Shown here in pieces: positions 56,570 through 64,000 of a stretch of DNA of 64,000 nt. The position numbers and the translations under genes were made by a program. Below the pieces are notes generated by a model. That model did not search any database, had not been told where the DNA came from, and saw only the letters and a list, made by a program, of their open reading frames with translations. Source of the DNA: Cochliopodium minus (Eukaryota; Discosea; Himatismenida; Cochliopodiidae); NCBI GenBank assembly GCA_024220525.1, contig JAMYWO010000022.1, positions 160,367 to 224,366 on the forward strand, in the 5' to 3' direction. Each line of letters opens with the position of its first letter. Position 1 is the first letter of the stretch.

Positions 56570-59500
56570 ATGAACATTTTCAAAAAGACCAAAAATCCAA
56601 AAGTACTTCTCCTATTCAATTATCAAATTTATTTTATTTTTCAAATATGGGAATTTATATCAAATTTTTAACTATAGAAGGTATCATTGCCCACCAATTT
56701 TCAACATCATACACATATCGTGCTAACAAGCACAGGACAAATATCTGTAAGGATCCTGAAAGTGTTGTTAATAAATTCTTAAAATATTAAAAATAGATGA
56801 CAGGGATGGGATGTGAGCCATCTGAATGGGAACATTCCATGAAGGAACAATTAGAAGGAACATTGGATGTAGAAAATCAACCCCAAACGGTGAAAGAGGT
56901 GTTGAAATTTGTTTATAACAATTATAAGGTGGAGGGAACCGTGAAGAATGCGAATAATGGAAACAATGAAAGTATTTCGGTAAGTATCTAAAGAAATCAA
57001 CATTAGATTGTAGTAAAAAGATCGATATTAAACAACATAAGATAATTTGAATCTCATTGATCAATAATAAAGTCTTAGTTTGAGATATAAAAATTGATCC
57101 AAATTATATGGCGCTAATATTGTAATATAAAATTTTAACTCACATATTAATATTATCATTTGCAACGATTCCATATATACCAAATCAAAATAACAATTGT
57201 GTATTTGAGTTATATCTCAATATATATCGATATTTGATTTTTTTTATCTGCAAAATATGTCTGGATTTCATTTATAAAAGGAAAAATTATTTCTTGGAGT
57301 GAAATCTAATAGATTATCAAAATCTCATACAATTGATTTTTTTTAATTTTTTCAATTTGAAGAATAATCCAATAGATCATCAGCAACATGTATTGATAGA
57401 TCAATCACCCACATCCTCCCTCAAAAAAGAGGGGAATTCAAATCCCAATTCTCCCACCTCCTCGTTGAAGAAGAAGCAAATGAGCATGGAGAAGACAGAT
57501 ACAGTGAAGACGCCCACCCAAAAGCCAAAGATTAATCATTCCAAGAGATCTGCCTCCCAAAACAAGACGAAGAAAGATTATTCCAACGTATTGTTCCTCC
57601 CTGTCGATCCCAAGCAGCTCTATTCCGATTGGGTCAAGATTGGCGAAGGATCAACTGGATCTGTGTTCAAATGTAAGCACAATAAGACCAATCAAATGGC
57701 TGCATTGAAGGTATTTATTTATTATTTTACAAAAAGAATTTTTCCATTTTTATTCAAAGATCCTATGACCCATATCTTTAAAACAAATGAAAATTTTTAA
57801 ACCACATATGAGAATATGGGATATATAAAAAATTGATTCAAATTATTTTGGCGCAAATTAACTCATTTTGAAAATAAACTATAATGAAAATTTTTTATTA
57901 AAAATGATCGATGAAGGATCAATATTAATCAACCTATCGTTTGTATGATAAATTGATATTTTGTTATTTGCACTATGAATATTAGATCTCATTTATCAAT
58001 AGTAAGAGTATCTTAGTTGAGATATAAAAAATTGATACAAATTCTTTCGTGTAGATCATTAAAAAAATTTTGGTTTGATTCTAAAATTAAAATTTCATTT
58101 TTGACATATTTTTTGTTGACATTAAATTCCGTTGAAATCTCTACTTTTTTAAAAAAATTTTATTTAAAAAAAAATTAATAGGTACTGGAGATAACAGAAG
58201 AGAACGAGAGGTTCAGTGTGGAGAATGAGATCAAAGTGATGAAGACCAGCAACCACCCTAACATCGTTCACTACTTTGCCAGCTACGTCCACGATGACAA
58301 GCTGTGGGTGGCCATGGAGTACATGAGTGGTGGCTCGTTGACCCAGATCATCTCCATTTGCAAGATGACGGAGCCTCAAATTGCCTCTGTTTGTCGTGAT
58401 GTTTTGCGGGGTTTGGAGTATCTCCACAACCAGAAGAGAATACATAGAGACATAAAAAGTAAAAAATAAATATAAATAAAAAATAAATGAAAATAAATAA
58501 TAAAAAATGCAAAAAATAAAAGATGAAATAAATAAAAATAAAAATAAAAATAAATAAAAATAAAAATAAAAAAATTTAATTAAAAATAAAAAATGAATAC
58601 AAAAAAATAAAAAATTAATGAAAATAAAATAAATTAAAAAATTAAAACATAAAATACAAAATTTTTTTTTAAAAAAAAAAAATAAAAAATAAAAAATATG
58701 ACGAAAAAATAAAAAATAAAAGATAAAAAATCAAATAAAAAGTAAAAATTTTTAAATTGAAAATAAAAAATAAAAAATAAAAATTAGAAAAAATAAAATA
58801 AAATAAAAATAATGAATATAAATAAAAATAATGAATTTCTCTTTAATTTTTTTCCTTTTAGGTGACAACATCCTTCTTTCTTATTTTGGAGATATCAAGC
58901 TGGCAGATTTTGGTTATTGTGCCCAACTTACCTCTTCTCTTGAGAAAAGAAATTCCGTTGTGGGAACCCCTGTATAAATTTATTTCATTTTTTATTTTTT
59001 ATTTTTTAAATTTTTTTTTTAAAAAACAATATTTTGTATTTTATTATTTTATGTAAAAAAAATTAAATATTTTAAAATTAATTTTTTTTTTTGTTTGTTC
59101 TAATTTTTTTCATTTGTTCTTGTTTTAAATAATTTTTTATTGTATTTTATTTTTTAATTGTTTTCTAAATAATTTTATTTTTTATTTTTCATTATTTTTT
59201 AATTTTTATTTGTTTTTTCATTTTTTATTTTAAATTTTTAAAATTTTTTCATTTTTTATTTTCATTAAGTACTGGATGGCACCAGAACTTGTTCGTGGGC
59301 TGGATTATGACCAAAGAGTGGACATTTGGTCGTTAGGAGTGATGGCCGTTGAAATGGCAGAAGGGGAGCCTCCTTACCTCGACTATCCTCCCGTCAAAGC
59401 ACTTTTCCTTATTGGTAACAATAAAAAAATAAAATACAATATAAAAAATAAAAAATAAAATAAAAAAAATAAAAACCAAATAAAAAACAGAAACATTAAA

Positions 59501-59982
59501 AATAAAATTAAAAATAAAAAATAAAAAATAAAAAATAAAAAATAAAAATAAGAATAAAAATAAAAATAAGAGTAAAAATATGAATAAAAAATATAAATTA
59601 AAAACAAAAAAATAAAAATAAATTAAATAAATTAAATTTAAAAATAAAATAAAATATTTTAAAAATTGCATTTATTAGGATTGGATAGTTTGAAATAATA
59701 TTAAATTTAAAAATTTAATTAAAATAAAATTAATAATTTTAAATTAAAAAATTTAATTAAAATAAAGCGACGCACGGTTGCCCAGAACTACGTAAGCTGG
59801 AATACTGGTCGGATCTTTTCAAGGACTTCAAAAATAGATGCGTGGAGATGGATTTCAACCAAAGGCCCTCCGCCAGCACTCTCCTTAAACATCCTTTCTT
59901 GAAATTAGCTTGTCCCACTAAAAACCTCGCCCCTGTCATTGCCAAAGCCAAAGAAGAGATCAATTCTCTCAAAAAGAATTAA
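56570..59982 (+). CDS. p21-activated protein kinase (PAK, CRIB + STE20 kinase)
   Basis: Eight exons: 56570..56602, 56678..56746, 56797..56979, 57363..57710, 58182..58458, 58862..58971, 59270..59414, 59768..59982, all in phase, give 459 residues. Exon 2 carries the CRIB motif [19 protein letters not shown], and exon 3 the [10 protein letters not shown] helix that binds GTP-Rac/Cdc42 and inhibits the kinase. The kinase domain is complete: [35 protein letters not shown], and the PAK-like tail [13 protein letters not shown]. There is no PH domain. Exon 1 (33 nt) supplies [11 protein letters not shown]. Introns are long (60-400 nt) and full of A/T repeats. It would act downstream of Rac, perhaps with the RhoGEF at 43-45 kb. 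Confidence 0.93.
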
Positions 59983-60490
59983 AAAAAAAATTCAATTTTA
60001 ATTTTCAATTGAAAAAAAAAAAAATGTACAAAAATAGAAAAAAATAAAAAATAAAAATAAAAATAATCATTTATGTCTTTATACATTCAAAAACAAATTA
60101 TCGTTATTTACATTCTCCTGTTTATATGAGATCATTTCAAAGAAAAATCTTGGAATTTAATTGTGATAAATCTATTATTGAAATCACTTTATCTTCAAAA
60201 GGAATTCAAATGATTTTACAAAAAATTTTTTTGGTGATGCTCAATATACCCCAGAATAACATATCTATTTTGAAAGTTTACTATTTTATTTTTTGATTTA
60301 TTTTCGATGAAAATAATGTAAAAATAAAAATGTTAAATAAAAAATTACAGAATCTCTAACTGTAAAAGAAAAAAATTCTTCCAAATTTTATTGTTTAACC
60401 AATTCACATTTTCCATTTTTTATTTATTTTTTTATTAAAATTTTATTTTGATTTAATAATAAAATAAAATCAAAGAACAAAAAAAAAAAA
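59983..60490. other. intergenic DNA with cassette copy 3
   Basis: Between PAK and the RCC1 gene. Apart from the cassette relic at 60178-60271 it is AT-rich and empty. The RCC1 start follows an A run at 60479-60490. Confidence 0.6.
60178..60271 (+). repeat. 5' cassette copy 3 (decayed)
   Basis: Shares CACTTTATCTT, ATTCAAATGATTTTACA and CCCAGAATAACATATCT with copies 1 and 2, but the start codon position reads ATA and no repeat-protein frame follows. It is a solo remnant of the unit, showing that it moves or persists independently of its gene. Confidence 0.75.
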
Positions 60491-63455
60491 ATGGATATTG
60501 GAATTTCATCATCATTTGCATCTCATTCCATTTTTCTATCAGGTTTTATATTTTTGCCTTCAAATTTTAATACACCAAAAATAATATTAATTTTTTTAAT
60601 ATTTTTAATTCTCCTCCAATAGAAAAAGAAGGATTGTATGGTATGCTTCATTTTGTTGTATTTCATCATATCCCATAATATCATTAACTATCATCTTTTT
60701 AGCCTTCGGCGATAATACGTATGGCCAATTGCTATTGCCCTCTGATGTCTCCAAAAACAAACCCCATAAAACATTGGAAGATACATCCATCCAATCTATC
60801 AGCTGTGGAGAGAATCATACCCTCATTCTGTTAATATTAAAAAAAAAAAAAAATTTATTTATTTATTTAAGAAATTTGGAAATTTAATTAAAAAAAGAAA
60901 GAGAGATGGATTACTTTTTGGATTTGGATTGAATGAATCTGTAAGATTGATTTTTTTTTTAATTGATTTTTATATTAATTGAAATTTCGTTAAAATAAAT
61001 AAAAAAAAAATTATATGAACAGGGTAATCAAAAGAAACAAAACAAAAAAAATCAATAATGGAGTTTACACATTAAATAGGGCAATTAGGTATTGAAACTT
61101 ATGAGGTTTGAAGTTTTGTTTTGTTAATATATCACTTTGAAAAATATTTAAATCTGATTATTTTTTAAATTCGAATTGAATTTAAAAATTTTAAAGAAAT
61201 AAAAAAAATATCAAAGAGAAAATTTTTTTTTTTTATTTTTTTTTAAAAGAATCAACACAGAGCAACATTGGTTATGAAGGATGTAAGCATGAAGAGTATC
61301 CACTCAGGGTCTAACCACAACTTAGTCCTCAAAAAATCTGGAGAGATTTATGTGTTCGGATTGAATGAATCTGTTTTTTTTTTTTTTTACTATTTAAAAA
61401 AATGAACAATATTTATTTTTTTGTAAAAAAAAATTTTTTTAGGGTAAACAACTTTAATTTTTTTTTTTTAATTTTTTATTTAATCTTGTAAATTTTTTCA
61501 TTTTTTATTTTTCATTTTTTATTATTTTTTTTAAAACGATTTTATTTATTTTTTTTTTTTTATTTTACATTTTTTATTTATTTATTTTTTATATTTTTGT
61601 ATAATTCAGGCCAACTTGGATTAGGAAACACAGTGAATATAAACAAACCGACCTTTTTGATGAAAGAACCTGGTGTCAAAATGATAGCATGTGGAAGCAA
61701 TCACACCATGATTTTGAAGCATAACAGTGACATTCTTGTTTTTGGAGAAAATAAAGCTGGTTAAAATTATTTTTATTGAATAATTTATTTTATTTGAATT
61801 TTTTTTTAATTTTTAAAATTTTAAATGAATTATTTCAATCAATTTTAATTTATTTCAATTAATTTAATTTATTGGAATTAATTTTAATCATTTTGAATAT
61901 AATTGAATTAATTTAAAATAATTTATTCCAATTTATTTCAATTAATTTTAATTTATTTCCATTAATTTCAATTTATTTTAATTAATTTATTTTAATTAAT
62001 TTTAATTTACTTCCATTAATTTTAATTTATTTCCATCAATTTAATTTATTTCAATTAATTTAATTTATTTCAAATAATTTTAATTATTTTGAATATAATT
62101 GAATTAATTTAAATTTGTATAAATTAATTTTTTTTAATAATTTTTTTACTTTATTAAAATAATTTTTAATTATTTTTATTTAATTCTATAAATTATAATA
62201 ATTCTTAAACTATTATTTTTAATGTTTTCTTTTTTTAGGTCAATTGGGTCTGGGTGATAACTCAAACAAAAATACACCATTCACCATAATAAACGAGAAA
62301 AGTGTCAGGTCTGTCCACTGTGGAGGTAAAATTAAAAAATATAATAAAAATAAATAAGTAATTAAAATAAGATTAAAATAAAATAAAAAAATAATTAAAA
62401 ACAAATAAAAAAAAAACAAAAATTTAACAAAAAAATTTAATCAAAATTTTTACACATAAAAGGATTTCATTCTATGATTTACTACGATAATGGAGATTTA
62501 TTTGTGTGTGGTAAATGATTGCTTTTAAAAAAAAATGAAAAAAAATAATAAAAATTACTTTTCCCAAAGGCTTCAACAAAAATGGACAGTTGGGAGTTGC
62601 TGAAAAGAACAACCAAGTTAACAATAATTTTGTTTTTTATTTTTTTATTTTTTTATTAATTTACTTTTTAGGTCTCTTTCATTTTGCTAATGAACGATCC
62701 CAATATCAAATCAATTTGCTGTGGAATGTTTCATACTTTGGTATTTACTTTCCTTTGCTTATTTTTATATGTGTCATTTCATTCTTCTTGCAAAAGTTAC
62801 TCAGAAATGATGGAGATCTTTTTGTGTTTGGTGATAACAAGTAAAAAAAAAAATTATTTAAAAAAAAAAATGTTTTAAAAAAAAAATTAGATATGGACAA
62901 TTAGGAACAGGAGACTTTAAAGAAAAAATTACCCCACATCTATTAATGTCAGATCCAGAGATTAAAAGGTTTTATTTTTTGAAAATTTTGGAGATTCTAA
63001 AAATAAAATTCTAAAGCATCTCCTGCGGATCTGCACATTCTTTTATTTTGAAAAACTGTGGATCTTTATTGTCTTTTGGAGATGGAAGGTAAGAATTTTT
63101 ATTAGTAAATTTCATTCAAATTGAACAAAAAAAAAAAGATTTGGTAAAAAGACTTTTTTTTCAATCTTTGATACACTTATGAAAACTTTTTTTTCTGACA
63201 TTAGGACAGTTGGGCTTTGGAAATAACAGAAATATTGCAAGGCCACAACAAGTTCTTGTGGATAATTCAATCTCTATCTTGATGTCAGGCCAAAAATTAA
63301 AACCAAAATGGTATCCAGAAAAACATAAACATTATTCTTTGGAATTTAGACAATCTGTTTTTTCGTTTGTGATATCTATCAAAGATTTGGGCAAAAGGTA
63401 CAATGTAAAAGTCCCAAAAGTGATTCTCTTCGAAATTATCAAAAGAATTTTTTGA
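60491..63455 (+). CDS. RCC1-repeat protein with predicted micro-exons
   Basis: Model of 17 exons: 60491..60542, 60703..60829, 60898..60940, 61023, 61080..61105, 61250..61372, 61443, 61610..61759, 62239..62325, 62463..62510, 62570..62616, 62672..62740, 62797..62840, 62891..62968, 63017..63088, 63139..63143, 63205..63455. Phases close to 407 residues. About seven RCC1 propeller blades are seen (FGDNTYGQL, NHTLILKRDG, SGEIYVFGLNES, GQLGLGDNSNKN). RCC1-like proteins are exchange factors or adaptors. Introns cluster at the Gly of the GQLG motif in most blades. Three junctions make protein sense only with exons of 1, 1 and 5 nt. The C-terminal tail (KWYPEKHKHYSLEF, VPKVILFEIIKRI) is a shared local motif. 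Confidence 0.75.
61805..62165. repeat. AATTAATTTTAATTTATTTC-type minisatellite in intron
   Basis: Irregular repeats of about 20 nt fill the 479-nt RCC1 intron. Made almost only of A and T with sporadic C, it can fold on itself. No function seen. Confidence 0.7.
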
Positions 63456-63538
63456 AAGAAAAAAAAAAAAAGAGATTTGCGTTTGACAAGTTTTATTATA
63501 AAATAAAATTTTATTTTCATTTCAAATTTAAATAATTT

Positions 63539-64000
63539 TTAGTCGAGATTCTTGATTATCTAAAGTAAGAAAATAAGTTAAAAGTAAAGAAAGTTGAAAA
63601 TAAAGAAAGTTACATCAATTGCCCACTCAGCAGTTTCGGATACATTGTCCTCTTTCATGGATTCTTCGAGGATAAAAGTAATTTGTTGATGCTTTAATAG
63701 TTGTTTAATATTCGGATTCAAATTAGCGACGTTTTGAGCAATATCACCGATTAAACCAATAGAAGCAGAGACGATTTCATCAGATTTAGTATTATCTTGC
63801 CAAATAAAAAGAATAAATTGCAAAATATTTTGAATATGAGGGACAAGTAAAGCAGATTTTTTGGCTGAAAGACCTTGAGTGATTCCGACATAAGCAGTCA
63901 AAACTCCTTCTCTCAAGTCATTTACCTAGAAAGCAAAAAAAAAGTTAAAACGATGAAAAGAAAAAAAAAGATTAAAATTTACCCAATCAATATAATCAAG
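63539..64000 (-). CDS. KPNB1: importin subunit beta-1, C-terminal part
   Basis: Three exons reach the window edge: 63983..>64000, 63614..63925 and 63539..63559 (phase 0). They encode LDYIDWVNDLREGVLTAY, GITQGL, the HEAT helix SASIGLIGDIAQNV and a terminal EWAIDIIKNLD. These match the last HEAT repeats of importin-beta, which carries cargo through nuclear pores under Ran control. The final exon is only seven codons. The 5' part lies outside the window. It converges with the RCC1 gene at 83 nt. Confidence 0.9.

Noticed and set aside
62590-62844. Plus-strand frame of 84 codons in the RCC1 region
   Set aside because: It reads through an intron; the true exon uses the next acceptor in a different frame.
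1-64000. tRNA genes, rRNA, retroelement or transposase coding sequence
   Set aside because: No T-loop context giving a cloverleaf was found by eye, and no reverse transcriptase, integrase or transposase motif appeared in any reading frame examined.

Overview
The window is AT-rich DNA from a unicellular eukaryote. Most genes are broken by short GT-AG introns, usually 50-120 nt and often with a GTAA donor. Exons are clearly less AT-rich than introns, and poly-A/poly-T runs and AAAAAT-type repeats fill non-coding DNA. Gene content (GRASP, EMC6, NIP7, PRPF6, TFIIB, TRM1, importin-beta) is nuclear eukaryotic. An SH2-kinase, a PAK, DH-PH RhoGEF, RasGAP and ELMO proteins, TEP1 and many F-box, ankyrin, Sel1 and RCC1 repeat proteins suggest an amoeboid protist, such as an amoebozoan or another amoeboflagellate. 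I cannot fix the lineage from the sequence. The CDS models were built by joining exons by hand; a join was accepted only where splice sites, phase and protein family agreed. Start and end span the whole gene, and exon lists are in the evidence.

1-8 kb: GRASP, a coiled-coil protein, an ELMO-domain protein, a divergent alpha-tubulin, EMC6 with a probable GC-AG intron, then a decayed sirtuin on the minus strand. 8-23 kb: a secreted Rax2-like beta-propeller protein, a DEP-RasGAP fusion, a CCR4/Angel-type nuclease, small membrane and redox proteins, an F-box-RING protein, a GALK2-type kinase, TFIIB and NIP7. 23-31 kb: an SH2-CUE-kinase whose SH2 lacks the key arginine, an F-box/LRR protein, and a Crinkler-like NTPase-nuclease running into a 100-N gap. 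31-45 kb: a p62-like autophagy receptor, PRPF6, a 2517-residue TEP1 and a RhoGEF. 45-56 kb: a RING/TRAF protein, Sel1 and ankyrin genes sharing a duplicated 5' cassette, aspartate dehydrogenase, an F-box-SPRY protein, then a disturbed zone with the 3' end of an AAA ATPase, an orphan ankyrin exon and a shortened TRM1. 56-64 kb: a coiled-coil protein, a PAK kinase, an RCC1-repeat gene of about 17 exons that appears to need 1-nt and 5-nt micro-exons, and the 3' end of importin-beta.

Themes are small-GTPase signalling (ELMO, RasGAP, RhoGEF, PAK), protein turnover (two other F-box genes plus F-box-RING, and p62), RNA processing (PRPF6, TRM1, NIP7, nuclease) and secretory-pathway upkeep (GRASP, EMC6). 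Neighbours do not form operons; several pairs are divergent or closely convergent. I saw no reverse transcriptase, integrase, transposase, rRNA, tRNA or CRISPR array. Single N characters at 45300 and 54135 sit at the ends of simple repeats and probably mark uncertain assembly joins.
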